Shown piece after piece: positions 1-8,610 of a stretch of 34,140 bases of DNA (the stretch's first letter is position 1; each line of letters begins with the position of its first letter). Source of the stretch: Caenibius sp. (lineage in GTDB: Bacteria; Pseudomonadota; Alphaproteobacteria; Sphingomonadales; Sphingomonadaceae); assembly GCA_030830695.1 (NCBI GenBank), contig JAURML010000177.1, forward strand, positions 1 to 34,140. The letters are read 5' to 3'. The translations under genes were made by a program, and so were the position numbers. The notes under the pieces were generated by a model. The model worked only from the letters and a program-made list of their open reading frames with translations. It was not told where the DNA came from and ran no database searches.

Positions 1-2221
1 CAGCACGACCCCGGCGGGTCAGGCTCTGAAAACCGCGAATGTCGATGCGAAGGCGCTGGAAGCCGCGATTCAGGAAGTGACCGGTGGCCGCGCCGCGCAT
101 ACCGCGAGTGCCGAAGAAACCTATGAGGCGCTCGACAAATATGCCCGCGACCTGACGCAGGCTGCGCGAGACGGCAAGCTTGACCCGGTGATCGGCCGGG
201 ACGAGGAAATCCGCCGAACCGTGCAAATCCTCGCCCGTCGGACCAAGAACAATCCGGTGCTGATTGGCGACCCCGGCGTCGGCAAGACCGCCATCGCCGA
301 AGGGCTGGCGCTGCGTATTGCCAATGGCGATGTGCCTGACAGCCTCAAGGACCGCCGGCTGATGGCGCTCGATATGGGTAGCCTGATTGCCGGCGCGAAA
401 TACCGGGGCGAATTTGAAGAGCGGCTTAAAAGTGTGCTGGACGAGGTGAAAGGCGCCGAGGGCGACATCATCCTGTTCATTGACGAGATGCATACGCTGA
501 TTGGTGCGGGCAAGAGCGAAGGGGCGATGGACGCGGGCAATCTTCTCAAGCCCGCTTTGGCGCGCGGCGAGTTGCATTGCATCGGCGCGACCACGCTGGA
601 TGAATACCAGAAATATGTCGAAAAGGACGCCGCCCTGCAGCGGCGCTTCCAGCCGGTCTTCGTGAATGAACCGAGCGTGGAGGACACGATTTCGATCCTG
701 CGCGGGCTGAAGGAAAAATACGAACTGCATCACGGGGTGCGGATCACGGATAACGCGATTGTGGCGGCGGCGACGCTGTCCAACCGCTATATTTCCGACC
801 GTTTCCTGCCCGACAAGGCGATCGACCTGATGGACGAGGCCGCCAGCCGTATCCGCATGGAAGTGGAAAGCAAGCCGGAGGAAATCGAAAATCTCGACCG
901 CCGGATCATTCAGCTGAAGATCGAGGAAATGGCGCTGGCCAAGGAAAGCGATCAGGCATCGAAGGACCGCCTCGATGCGCTGCGCGAGGAGCTGGCCAAT
1001 CTGGAACAGCAATCGAGCGAGTTGACCACGCGCTGGCAGAACGAGCGGGACAAGATCGCTGCCGAAGGCAAGATCAAGGAAGCGCTTGACCAGGCCCGGC
1101 TGGAGCTGGAGCAGGCGCAGCGCGCTGGCGATCTGGGCCGCGCGGGCGAGCTTTCCTATGGCCGGATTCCCGAGCTTGAAAAGCAGCTGGCCGAAGCACA
1201 GGCGCATTCGGAAAACGCCCTGCTGCGCGAGGAAGTGACCGAGGATGACATTGCCGGGGTCGTTTCGCGCTGGACCGGGGTCCCGGTTGAAAAAATGCTG
1301 GAGGGTGAGCGCGAGAAGCTGCTTAACATGGAGCAGGCGATTGGCGAGCGCGTGATCGGCCAGGAACAGGCGGTGCAAGCCGTATCCAAGGCGGTGAGGC
1401 GCGCGCGGGCCGGCTTGCAGGATCCGAACCGCCCGCTGGGCAGCTTTCTGTTTCTGGGGCCGACAGGTGTCGGCAAGACCGAACTGACCAAGGCGCTGGC
1501 CGGGTTCCTGTTCGATGACGATCAGGCAATGGTGCGGATCGACATGTCCGAATTCATGGAAAAGCACGCGGTTGCGCGTTTGATCGGGGCGCCTCCGGGT
1601 TATGTTGGTTATGAAGAAGGTGGATTTTTAACCGAATCGGTTCGCAGGCGACCCTATCAGGTCGTGCTGTTCGATGAGGTGGAAAAGGCGCATGCCGATG
1701 TCTTCAACGTGCTGTTGCAGGTGCTGGACGATGGCCGTCTGACGGACGGGCAGGGTCACGTCGTCGATTTCAGCAATACGCTGATTATCATGACCAGCAA
1801 TCTGGGCAGCCAGTATCTGGCCAATCTGGACGAAGGACAAGGCGTCGAGAGTGTCGAGCCGCAGGTGATGGAGGTTGTGCGCGGCCATTTCCGCCCCGAA
1901 TTCCTCAACCGGCTGGATGAAATCATCCTGTTCCACCGGCTGGGTCAGGAACATATGGCTCCGATCGTCGAGATTCAGGTGGCGCGCGTGCAGAAGCTGC
2001 TGAAGGATCGCAAGATCACGCTGGAGCTGTCTGATGCGGCCAAGCGCTGGCTCGGCCGGGTCGGCTATGATCCGGTCTATGGCGCACGGCCGCTCAAACG
2101 GGCGGTGCAGCGCTATCTTCAGGACCCGCTGGCTGAAAAGCTGCTGGCCGGGGAAATCCCCGATGGCAGCGTGGTCAGGATCGACGAGGGCGACGGGGCG
2201 CTGGATATCCGCGTGGGATAG
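1..2221 (+). CDS. clpB: ATP-dependent chaperone ClpB, 5' end outside window
   Basis: Hsp100 AAA+ disaggregase, a cytoplasmic hexamer that works with DnaK to pull proteins out of aggregates. The frame is open from base 2, so the true start lies upstream; about 739 residues are visible against roughly 860 in the family, and the N-terminal substrate domain is mostly missing. Seen: first Walker A (GDPGVGKTA), Walker B ([10 protein letters not shown]), arginine-finger region (ALQRRFQPV), a long charged coiled-coil middle domain that separates ClpB from ClpA and ClpC, second Walker A (GPTGVGKTE), second Walker B ([11 protein letters not shown]) and the C-terminal [12 protein letters not shown] signature. 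No IGF-type ClpP-binding loop was seen. It ends in TAG and converges on the receptor remnant with a 9-base gap. No promoter is visible because the start is outside the window. Confidence 0.97.
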   Translation, partial: STTPAGQALKTANVDAKALEAAIQEVTGGRAAHTASAEETYEALDKYARDLTQAARDGKLDPVIGRDEEIRRTVQILARRTKNNPVLIGDPGVGKTAIAEGLALRIANGDVPDSLKDRRLMALDMGSLIAGAKYRGEFEERLKSVLDEVKGAEGDIILFIDEMHTLIGAGKSEGAMDAGNLLKPALARGELHCIGATTLDEYQKYVEKDAALQRRFQPVFVNEPSVEDTISILRGLKEKYELHHGVRITDNAIVAAATLSNRYISDRFLPDKAIDLMDEAASRIRMEVESKPEEIENLDRRIIQLKIEEMALAKESDQASKDRLDALREELANLEQQSSELTTRWQNERDKIAAEGKIKEALDQARLELEQAQRAGDLGRAGELSYGRIPELEKQLAEAQAHSENALLREEVTEDDIAGVVSRWTGVPVEKMLEGEREKLLNMEQAIGERVIGQEQAVQAVSKAVRRARAGLQDPNRPLGSFLFLGPTGVGKTELTKALAGFLFDDDQAMVRIDMSEFMEKHAVARLIGAPPGYVGYEEGGFLTESVRRRPYQVVLFDEVEKAHADVFNVLLQVLDDGRLTDGQGHVVDFSNTLIIMTSNLGSQYLANLDEGQGVESVEPQVMEVVRGHFRPEFLNRLDEIILFHRLGQEHMAPIVEIQVARVQKLLKDRKITLELSDAAKRWLGRVGYDPVYGARPLKRAVQRYLQDPLAEKLLAGEIPDGSVVRIDEGDGALDIRVG

Positions 2222-2230
2222 ACAATATGC

Positions 2231-3193
2231 CTAAAGGCGGCGCGTCAGGCTCAGCGTGAAGCGCCGCCCCAGCGCATCATTGATTGATGCGGGGATCAGA
2301 TAGCCGAAATAATCCTGTCCCTGACGGTTGAACAGATTGGTCACGGCCAGGTTCAACCGCCCATCGCCATCCGGTGTCAGCCCGGCGGCATCCAGATTGG
2401 GCACTTCACCGATATTGGCGCGATAGAAGCCGCGCCGGTTCTGCTTGACGCCGTCCACCCGGTCATGGCTCAGCGCCAGCGTCAGATGGCCCCGGCCGTC
2501 ATTGAATGTGCCGCCGTAAAGCACCGCAAGATTGTGGCGAAAATTGTCGCCGCGGTCACTCAGACCCGCCGTGCCGCGCAGTTCCAGCCCGGTGAAATCG
2601 CGCCGCAGGCGGATGTTGACGGTGCCCGCCATGGCGTCCGAGCCATAGGCTGGCGCACCGCCGATGCCGACCCGCTCCACCCGGTCGACCAGGATTGCAG
2701 GGATGATGTTGAGGTCTACCTGTGTGCCGGGCGCGGCATTGCCGAAAATGGTCGGTACGTTGGAGGAGACTGCGCGCCGGCCGTCAATCAGGGTCAGGGT
2801 ACGGCTGGAGCCGAGCTTGTAGGCATTGATGAAATTGACGCCCTGGCCGAAACTGTTTTGCACACCGTCAGGCGTCACCGCGCCGCGATAACCCGGCATG
2901 GAGTTCAGCGCATCCGCAAGATTTGTTTGCCCGCGCTCGTCCAGATAGGCTTGTGCAATGCTGGTGGTCGGCTCCAGCGTGCCTGCCGCCTCCAGCCTGA
3001 CCCGCGATCCGGTCACGACAATTTCGGGTTGGACTGTGCGGGCTGAGTCGACATGCCGACCAGCGCAGGGCTCAGTCGCAGAGCATGATGCGGCCCACGC
3101 GGTTTCGGCCAATGACGCCATGCCCAGGAAAGCCAGGCCGACGGTCAGGCATCTCCGCTGCCGAACATCTCGCAAGATCGGTCGTTTCACCAA
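2231..3193 (-). pseudogene. TonB-dependent receptor with most of the beta-barrel deleted
   Basis: Outer-membrane TonB-dependent receptors import iron chelates, sugars or other ligands through a 22-strand barrel closed by a plug. This 320-residue frame has a signal peptide (hydrophobic core TVGLAFLGMASLA), a TonB-box-like EIVVTGSR, and a complete plug with TLIDGRR and the AYGSDAMAGTVNI motif near residues 185-197. About 60 residues of early barrel follow. It then jumps to a typical receptor C-terminus (LAVTNLFNRQGQDYFGYL and a final strand ending LTRRL). Family members are usually 800-1000 residues, so roughly 600 barrel residues are gone and the frame is preserved; the join lies near base 2390. 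The start is TTG at 3193 or GTG at 3190, both preceded by AAAGGGG. A barrel cannot form from what remains, so I call it a pseudogene, although it is an open frame and might still be expressed. Confidence 0.85.
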
Positions 3194-3272
3194 TTATGCC
3201 CCTTTATCAGCCGTTTAAAGCAGCCGGGAGCATGTCTAGACATTGACCTGAAGCAAATCCATATGACGGTTG

Positions 3273-3290
3273 AAAATTCTTCGGGATTTT
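3273..3290. other. C(UUCG)G tetraloop hairpin in divergent intergenic region
   Basis: A seven-pair stem closes a UUCG loop: bases 3273-3279 pair with 3284-3290 (one G-U pair), and a run of five T follows on the plus strand. It looks like a small intrinsic terminator but sits between two divergently transcribed genes, where none is expected. The stem is mostly A-T, so it may be chance. The rest of the 200-base gap between 3194 and 3393 shows only a weak TTGACC (3330-3335) 17 bases before TAGGCC as a possible thiolase promoter. Confidence 0.25.
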
Positions 3291-3393
3291 TGACCTCCTG
3301 CCCCATTGTATTGCGATGCATTGCGCCCCTTGACCCGGTCCAAACCCAATCCTAGGCCGGTCGCGATTTGCCGAATTTGAGGAGAGCGACGCC

Positions 3394-4566
3394 GTGACCA
3401 CTGCCTATATTGTCGATGCATGCCGCACAGCCGGGGGTCGCCGTGGGGGACGCCTTGCAGGCGTGCACCCGGTCGATCTGGCCGCAAAGACGCTGGACGG
3501 GCTGATGGATCGGGTCGGCGTCGATCCGGCGGCGGTTGACGATGTGGTGATGGGATGTGTCACGCAGGCGGGTGAGCAGGCGATTCATGTGGGGCGCAAT
3601 GCCGTGCTGGCGTCCAAACGCCTGCCCCAATCTGTGCCGGCTGTTTCGATTGACCGGCAGTGTGGTTCCTCGCAGCAATCGATTCACTTCGCCGCTCAGG
3701 CGGTGATGTCCGGCACGCAGGACATCGTCATCGCAGCCGGGATCGAAAGCATGACGCGTGTGCCGATGCTGTCATCGTCCAGCGTGTTCAAGCAGCAGGG
3801 TCTGGGCGATTTTGTTTCCCCGGGGATGAACGAGAACTATCCCGGTTATGTATTCTCCCAGTTCGTTGGTGCGGAAATGGTCGCCGAAAAGCATGGCTTT
3901 TCGAAGGATCAGATGGATCACTTCGCGCTGGAAAGCCACCGCCGGGCAAAGGCCGCGACCGAAGCCGGCGCGTTCGACCGGGAAATCGTGCCGATCATGG
4001 TCGAAACGGCTGAAGGCATGGTAGAGCACAAGGTCGATGAAGGCATTCGCTTCGATGCCACGCTGGAAGGGATCGCCAGTGTGAAATTGCTGATTGAAGG
4101 CGGCAAGATTTCGGCGGCCACCTCAAGCCAGATGTGCGATGGGGCAGCGGCGGTTCTGGTGGTCAGCGAACAGGCGCTGAAGGATCACAACCTTACCCCG
4201 CTGGCGCGCATTCACAATCTCACAGTTACTGCGGGTGATCCGGTGATCATGCTGGAGGAACCTCTCTTCGCCACTGATCGCGCGCTGAAGCGGGCTGGAC
4301 TGAAAATCGGCGATATCGACCTGTTCGAGGTCAACGAAGCCTTCGCCTCGGTGCCCATGGCATGGCTCAAGCATACGGGCGCCGATCCGCATAAGATGAA
4401 TTCGCTGGGCGGTGCCATCGCGCTTGGCCACCCGCTTGGCGCCACCGGTGCGAAGCTGATGGCGACACTGGCGCATGCCCTGAAGGCGGGCGGCAAGAAG
4501 TGGGGCTTGCAGACCATGTGCGAAGGCGGCGGGATCGCCAATGTGACGATCATAGAATCGCTCTGA
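3394..4566 (+). CDS. acetyl-CoA C-acyltransferase (thiolase)
   Basis: Thiolase-superfamily enzyme of 390 residues, the normal length. It joins or cleaves acyl-CoAs in beta-oxidation or makes acetoacetyl-CoA. All catalytic elements are present: nucleophile Cys90 in SIDRQCGSSQQ, the NEAFA loop, His346 in GGAIALGHPLGATG, and Cys376 in TMCEGGGIAN. The start is GTG at 3394, preceded by GAGGAG at 3379-3384, a good ribosome site. Degradative and biosynthetic thiolases cannot be separated from motifs alone; the absence of a neighbouring fadB-type hydratase/dehydrogenase or phaB gives no help. It is followed 7 bases later by mtnP on the same strand, probably co-transcribed without a metabolic link. 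Confidence 0.95.
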   Translation: MTTAYIVDACRTAGGRRGGRLAGVHPVDLAAKTLDGLMDRVGVDPAAVDDVVMGCVTQAGEQAIHVGRNAVLASKRLPQSVPAVSIDRQCGSSQQSIHFAAQAVMSGTQDIVIAAGIESMTRVPMLSSSSVFKQQGLGDFVSPGMNENYPGYVFSQFVGAEMVAEKHGFSKDQMDHFALESHRRAKAATEAGAFDREIVPIMVETAEGMVEHKVDEGIRFDATLEGIASVKLLIEGGKISAATSSQMCDGAAAVLVVSEQALKDHNLTPLARIHNLTVTAGDPVIMLEEPLFATDRALKRAGLKIGDIDLFEVNEAFASVPMAWLKHTGADPHKMNSLGGAIALGHPLGATGAKLMATLAHALKAGGKKWGLQTMCEGGGIANVTIIESL

Positions 4567-4573
4567 TCCGTTC

Positions 4574-5449
4574 ATGGCCGGGCACTGGCATATAGGGGTT
4601 ATTGGCGGCTCCGGGCTCTATGACGGGATGGGGCTTGAGGACGCGCAGGAAATTGCCGTCAACAGCCCCTTCGGTGATCCATCCGGTCCAGTCACCACTG
4701 GCACGCTCGCCGGGGTGCGTTTCAGCTTTATCCCGCGCCACGGCAAGGGGCATGTGCTGGGGCCGGCAGAGGTGAACTACCGGGCCAATATCGACGTGCT
4801 GAAACGCTGCGGTGTCACTGATGTCCTGTCGATTTCGGCAATCGGCTCCTTGCGCGAGGAATTCGGGCCCGGACATTTCGTGGCGGTCGATCAGCTGATT
4901 GATCACACGACGGGGCGCGAACGCAGTTATTTCGGGCGCGGGCTGGTCGGCCATGTCAGCCTGGCCGATCCTGTTTGTCAGCGCCTGTCAGGGTTGGCGG
5001 CCAAGGCAGCGGCCAAGGCCGGGGCCACGGTGCACAAGGGCGGCTGCTATATCGCGATCGATGGCCCGCAGTTCTCCACCCGTGCGGAAAGCCAGCTTTA
5101 CCGCCAATGGGGCGCGGATGTGATCGGGATGACGGCGATGCCCGAAGCGCGCTTGGCGCGTGAGGCAGAGCTGCCTTACGCCATTCTGGCGATGGTCACC
5201 GATTACGATTGCTGGCGGTCGAGCGAGAAGGGTGTCGAGGCCGCGGATGTAATGGCCGTGATGCATGCCAATGCCGACATGGCGAAGCGTACGCTGGGCA
5301 AGCTTGCCGGGCTGTTGGCCGCTGAACGCAAGCCTTCGCCTTTCGATACTGCGCTGGACGGCGCATTTGTGACGGCGGAGGCGGATCGCGATCCTGCGGC
5401 ACTGGCCCGGCTTGATGCCGTGGCGAGGCGGCTCATTTCGCTGAAGTGA
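4574..5449 (+). CDS. mtnP: S-methyl-5'-thioadenosine phosphorylase
   Basis: Cleaves 5'-methylthioadenosine with phosphate to adenine and 5-methylthioribose-1-phosphate, the first step of methionine salvage and of clearing the polyamine by-product. It belongs to the trimeric purine nucleoside phosphorylase family; 291 residues is the expected length. Seen: N-terminal IGVIGGSGLYD phosphate loop, IPRHGKGH, the NYRANIDVLK segment, the GPQFSTRAES substrate loop near residue 165, and GMTAMPEA followed by TDYDCW, which together favour methylthioadenosine over inosine or guanosine. ATG start with only a weak ribosome site, consistent with translation following the upstream thiolase. Its last 17 bases overlap the end of the truncated cpaA gene on the other strand. 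Confidence 0.94.
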   Translation: MAGHWHIGVIGGSGLYDGMGLEDAQEIAVNSPFGDPSGPVTTGTLAGVRFSFIPRHGKGHVLGPAEVNYRANIDVLKRCGVTDVLSISAIGSLREEFGPGHFVAVDQLIDHTTGRERSYFGRGLVGHVSLADPVCQRLSGLAAKAAAKAGATVHKGGCYIAIDGPQFSTRAESQLYRQWGADVIGMTAMPEARLAREAELPYAILAMVTDYDCWRSSEKGVEAADVMAVMHANADMAKRTLGKLAGLLAAERKPSPFDTALDGAFVTAEADRDPAALARLDAVARRLISLK

Positions 5450-5759
5450 ACCCGCCTCGCTGATACGGCACTGAAGTTTTGCGCACCGCGCTGAGCAGTT
5501 TCACGTCGCCACCACCCATCGCGCCGAGGGCAAACAGGCCCGCAAGCACAACAAAGGTTGCCAGCGCCATGCCGATCTGGATTGGAACATCCGGCCACAG
5601 GCCCAGCCCGCTGGCCAGCCAGAACAGCGGCGCGCCTGCGGCGATCGCGATGTTCAGCCAATTGTCGATCTGGCGCCGCCTGATGTCCGTGAATGCGGCC
5701 ACGATCAGTGCCAGCGCCAGTGCGCCAAGCATGAAGTCGTGGAAAAATCCGTTCTGCAT
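5433..5759 (-). pseudogene. truncated A24 prepilin peptidase (CpaA/TadV type)
   Basis: CpaA-type enzymes are inner-membrane aspartic peptidases that process prepilins of Tad/Flp pili. This 108-residue product has three membrane segments (about residues 8-24, 36-52 and 60-80) and both catalytic aspartates: Asp25 in FTDIRRRQID and Asp85 in GAMGGGDVKLL. Right after LLSA (residue 91) the family sequence stops and an unrelated 17-residue tail (from VRKTS) reads into the end of mtnP. Usual length is about 160 residues or more, so the last two or three membrane helices are missing. This looks like a deletion that joined the middle of cpaA to the mtnP 3' flank. No other tad/cpa genes lie in the window. 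It is unlikely to be functional, though the frame is open to its new stop. Confidence 0.8.
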
Positions 5760-6823
5760 TGATAGCCCCCCGGCATTACCGATGGGCTAGTGGTAATCCC
5801 CATGGCTTACCAAAAAGTAACCAAGCGCAGGAGGACGGTATTATCCAAGCAGATCAGCCGCTGAGCGCCAACCCGCCGGGCCGGGTCATTCCCTCCGGCG
5901 CGCGCGAGGGGCAATGGCACGCGGCTGACGTACAACCGATCCGCCGGATCGACATAGCCGCCTCGCATGCCCCGCCGCACGGATCGCTGCTGTTCCTGCC
6001 GGGGCGAGGGGGTTTCTACGAGAAATACCTTGAGACCCTCGATCACTGGGCGGGGACCGGCTGGCAGGTGACGGCGCTTGACTGGCGCGGGCAGGCCGGA
6101 TCGGGCCGGCTGGGCAAGGATGATGTGACCGGCCACGTTCGTGATTTCAGCTTGTGGCTGAATGATCTTGCCGCCTTCTGGCGCGAATGGGAGGAGGCCA
6201 CGCCCGGTCCGCATATTCTGGCCGGCCATTCAATGGGCGGGCATCTGGTGCTGCGCGCGGCGGCCGAAGGGCTGGTTGAACCGGATGCCCTGATCCTGTC
6301 CGCACCAATGCTGGGTTTTACCGCCAGGTTCCTGCCCGCGGCCATGCTTCATGCAGCGGCACGAGTAATGACGATGATCGGCGATCCGGCGCGGCCCGCC
6401 TGGAAATGGAGTGAAAAGCCAGGCGAGTTGCCGACAGATCGTATTGCCCTGCTGACTCACGATCAGCAGCGCTACGACGATGAATTGTGGTGGCGCGCGC
6501 AACGTCCCCAACTGATCATGGGGCCGGGGAGCTGGGGCTGGGTGGAGCGTGCCTATGCTTCGATGCGCGGCCTTTTCCGCCCCGGCGTTCTGGAAGGCGT
6601 CAGGCTGCCCGTGCTGATGCTTGGCAGCAGCGCGGACGGGCTGGTCGATTTCGGCGCGATGCAACAGGCTGCAGCGCGCCTGCCCGATTGCAGCTTCGTG
6701 ACGTTTGGCCCCGAAGCGCGGCATGAAATCCTGCGCGAGGAGGACGCGGTGCGCAATCGCGCGCTTGATGCGGTTGATCGCTTCCTCGACGGAATCACAG
6801 CGCAGGGCGCGCAGTCGGCATGA
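5759..6823 (+). CDS. alpha/beta hydrolase, lysophospholipase-like
   Basis: Serine hydrolase of the alpha/beta fold, likely cytoplasmic, acting on an unknown ester such as a monoacylglycerol or lysophospholipid. Seen: LLFLPGRGGFYEKYLETLDHW, oxyanion/strand region ALDWRGQAGSG, nucleophile Ser158 in GHSMGG, acid in SSADGLVDF and histidine in EARHEI, giving a full triad. The start is uncertain. The only ATG, GTG or TTG that keeps the N-terminus is TTG at 5759, which overlaps the start codon of the cpaA remnant on the other strand. The best ribosome site is AGGAGG at 5829-5834, but the codon 5 bases later (5840) is ATT. The conserved part begins near residue 47, so either start would serve. It overlaps the next gene by 4 bases (ATGA). 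Confidence 0.85.
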   Translation: MIAPRHYRWASGNPHGLPKSNQAQEDGIIQADQPLSANPPGRVIPSGAREGQWHAADVQPIRRIDIAASHAPPHGSLLFLPGRGGFYEKYLETLDHWAGTGWQVTALDWRGQAGSGRLGKDDVTGHVRDFSLWLNDLAAFWREWEEATPGPHILAGHSMGGHLVLRAAAEGLVEPDALILSAPMLGFTARFLPAAMLHAAARVMTMIGDPARPAWKWSEKPGELPTDRIALLTHDQQRYDDELWWRAQRPQLIMGPGSWGWVERAYASMRGLFRPGVLEGVRLPVLMLGSSADGLVDFGAMQQAAARLPDCSFVTFGPEARHEILREEDAVRNRALDAVDRFLDGITAQGAQSA

Positions 6824-7917
6824 GCGAAACATTCGACATTGCGATCGTGGGCGCGGGGATCGCCGGGGCAAGCCTTGCTGCCGAACTGGCTGGGCATGCG
6901 CGGGTGGCGCTGATGGAGGCGGAAGATCAGCCGGGCTATCATACCACGGGCCGGTCCGCCGCGTTCTGGGCGGAAACTTATGGCGGACCGATGATACAGC
7001 CGCTGACCAGCGCATCGGGTCCGTGGCTTATGGAACACGGATTTCTGGGCGCTCGCGGCGGGCTGACCATCGCGCGGGCGGATCAGATCGTCCTGCTTGA
7101 CCGGTTCGAGGCGGCGTTTGCCGACAGCGGGGTCCACCTCGAACGCTGGGGACGGGCGCGGATGGAAGCGACGGTTCCGGGCTTGCAGCCCGACTGGGTC
7201 GCGGCTGTCTATGAGCCAGACAGCAAGGATATCGATGTCGGTGGGGTCTTTGGCCATTACCTTGGCGCGGCGCGGCGCGGCGGGATAGAATTGCTGACCC
7301 GCGCGCGGCTGGCGGGCGCAGAGCGCGCTGGCGGCCAATGGCTGCTTGCACTGGACGACGGGCGGCGCTTGTCGTGTGGGCTGCTGGTCAATGCGGCGGG
7401 CGCCTGGGCGGATGAGGTTGCGCAAATGGCCGGTCTTGAACCTGTCGGCATTCAGCCGCTGCGCCGCACCATGGCCCAGCTGCGTACGCGACCCGCCGCT
7501 GATTCCGCGATGCCACTGGTGCTGGACGCTGCTGCCACTTTCTATTTAAAGCCCGAAAGCGGGCGGGTCTGGCTGACCCCGCATGATGAGACGCCCAGTC
7601 CGCCCTGCGATGCGGCGCCCGAAGAACTGGACATTGCCATCGCCATCGACCGGTTTCAGGGCGCGGTCGACTGGGCCGTGGAGGCGGTCGAGCGCAAATG
7701 GGCGGGTTTGCGCAGCTTCGCCCCCGATCGCCTGCCGGTTTACGGTTTTGAACGCGATATGCCCGAATTTTTCTGGTTTGCGGGGCAGGGGGGCTTTGGC
7801 ATACAAACCGCGCCAGCCGCCGCCCGGCTGGCCGCACAGCTGATCCTGAGGCATGAGGCCGATACGCTGACCGCCGGGCTGGACAGCTCGCTTTACGCCC
7901 CGTCGCGCTTTCGATAG
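6820..7917 (+). CDS. FAD-dependent oxidoreductase, D-amino-acid oxidase (DAO) family
   Basis: Flavoenzyme of 365 residues with an N-terminal Rossmann fold: GAGIAGASLAAEL (residues 11-23) followed by an acidic residue in LMEAED. GYHTTGRSAAFWAETYG is the second FAD-contact motif, and the placement of GRSAA resembles D-arginine/D-amino-acid dehydrogenases of the DadA/DauA type. The C-terminal FWFAGQGGFGIQTAPAAARL closes the flavin site. The likely reaction is oxidative deamination of an amino acid or a related amine, but the substrate cannot be read from the sequence. Translation is coupled to the hydrolase upstream through an ATGA overlap. Length and motifs are intact. Confidence 0.88.
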   Translation: MSETFDIAIVGAGIAGASLAAELAGHARVALMEAEDQPGYHTTGRSAAFWAETYGGPMIQPLTSASGPWLMEHGFLGARGGLTIARADQIVLLDRFEAAFADSGVHLERWGRARMEATVPGLQPDWVAAVYEPDSKDIDVGGVFGHYLGAARRGGIELLTRARLAGAERAGGQWLLALDDGRRLSCGLLVNAAGAWADEVAQMAGLEPVGIQPLRRTMAQLRTRPAADSAMPLVLDAAATFYLKPESGRVWLTPHDETPSPPCDAAPEELDIAIAIDRFQGAVDWAVEAVERKWAGLRSFAPDRLPVYGFERDMPEFFWFAGQGGFGIQTAPAAARLAAQLILRHEADTLTAGLDSSLYAPSRFR

Positions 7918-7974
7918 GAAATGCGTTGCCGGACGAGGACATGGTCTGTCCCGGCGCTGGATCTGGAGGAAAGA

Positions 7975-8151
7975 ATGGCGCACAAGTTCGAAATCTACAA
8001 GGACAAGGCGGGCGAGTTCCGCTTACGTTTCTAGTATAATTCGGAGATCATGTTTTCGACCGAAGGCTATGCCTCCAAGGCCAGCGCGCAGAACGCGATC
8101 GATTCGATCAAGAAGAACGGTCCCGACGCGCCGGTCGAAGACAACAGCTGA
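7975..8151 (+). pseudogene. YegP/DUF1508 family protein interrupted by in-frame TAG
   Basis: Small YegP-like protein (about 58 residues; family members are one or two compact beta-beta-beta-alpha repeats, function unknown). It reads MAHKFEIYKDKAGEFRLRF, then TAG at 8032-8034, then YNSEIMFSTEGYASKASAQN and a normal C-terminus ending VEDNS. From memory of the family the stopped position is usually lysine (RFKYN), so one A-to-T change (AAG to TAG) explains it. Everything else is intact, including the ribosome site GGAGGA at 7965-7970, so the mutation is recent or a sequencing error. A second ATG at 8050 with GGAG just before it could restart a 33-residue C-terminal fragment. It converges on rnhA with a 2-base gap. 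Confidence 0.85.
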
Positions 8152-8153
8152 CC

Positions 8154-8594
8154 CTAGCCGCTGCGCGCCGCCTCTGCCGCATCGCTGGCAAGGCGGTCCA
8201 CGCGCTCGTTTTCGGGGTGGCCGTTGTGGCCTTTCACCCAGACCCATTCGATCTGGTGTTTTTGCGTGACCTCGATCAGGTCATGCCATAATTCCGCATT
8301 CTGCACCGGCTTCTTGCTGGCAGTCTTCCAGCCATTGCGCTTCCAGCCATGGACCCAGCGGGTGATGCCTTCCATCACATATTTGCTGTCAGTATGCAGT
8401 GTGACTTTGCAGGGTTGAATCAGCGCTTCCAGCGCACGGATCGCGGCGGTCAGTTCCATCCGGTTGTTCGTGGTTTGCGGGTCGGAGCCGGACAGTTCCT
8501 TCTCATGCTTGCCCATGCGCAGCAGTGCCCCCCAGCCGCCAGGGCCGGGATTGCCCTTGCAGGCACCGTCAGTGAAGATTTCAACGTGTTTCAT
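8154..8594 (-). CDS. rnhA: ribonuclease HI
   Basis: Cuts the RNA strand of RNA-DNA hybrids, removing R-loops and primers. All active-site residues are present: Asp9, Glu47, Asp69, His123 and Asp133, each one position lower than in the E. coli enzyme. 146 residues is the normal length. The frame runs 14 codons further upstream, but those overlap the end of thrB and do not look like RNase H; the ATG at 8594, giving [17 protein letters not shown], is the family start. Third gene of ispH-thrB-rnhA, 16 bases after thrB. Confidence 0.97.
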   Translation of the reverse strand: MKHVEIFTDGACKGNPGPGGWGALLRMGKHEKELSGSDPQTTNNRMELTAAIRALEALIQPCKVTLHTDSKYVMEGITRWVHGWKRNGWKTASKKPVQNAELWHDLIEVTQKHQIEWVWVKGHNGHPENERVDRLASDAAEAARSG

Positions 8595-8610
8595 GCAATC
8601 GGGTTCAAAA

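Noticed and set aside
8031-8040. Perfect TATAAT next to the amber codon as an internal promoter
   Set aside because: The bases encode the conserved Tyr-Asn of the YegP family and no -35 element is found at 16-18 bases.
7975-8151. Amber codon recoding (pyrrolysine-like or general stop reassignment)
   Set aside because: TAG ends several intact genes in the window and no dedicated context or tRNA is visible; mutation or error is simpler.
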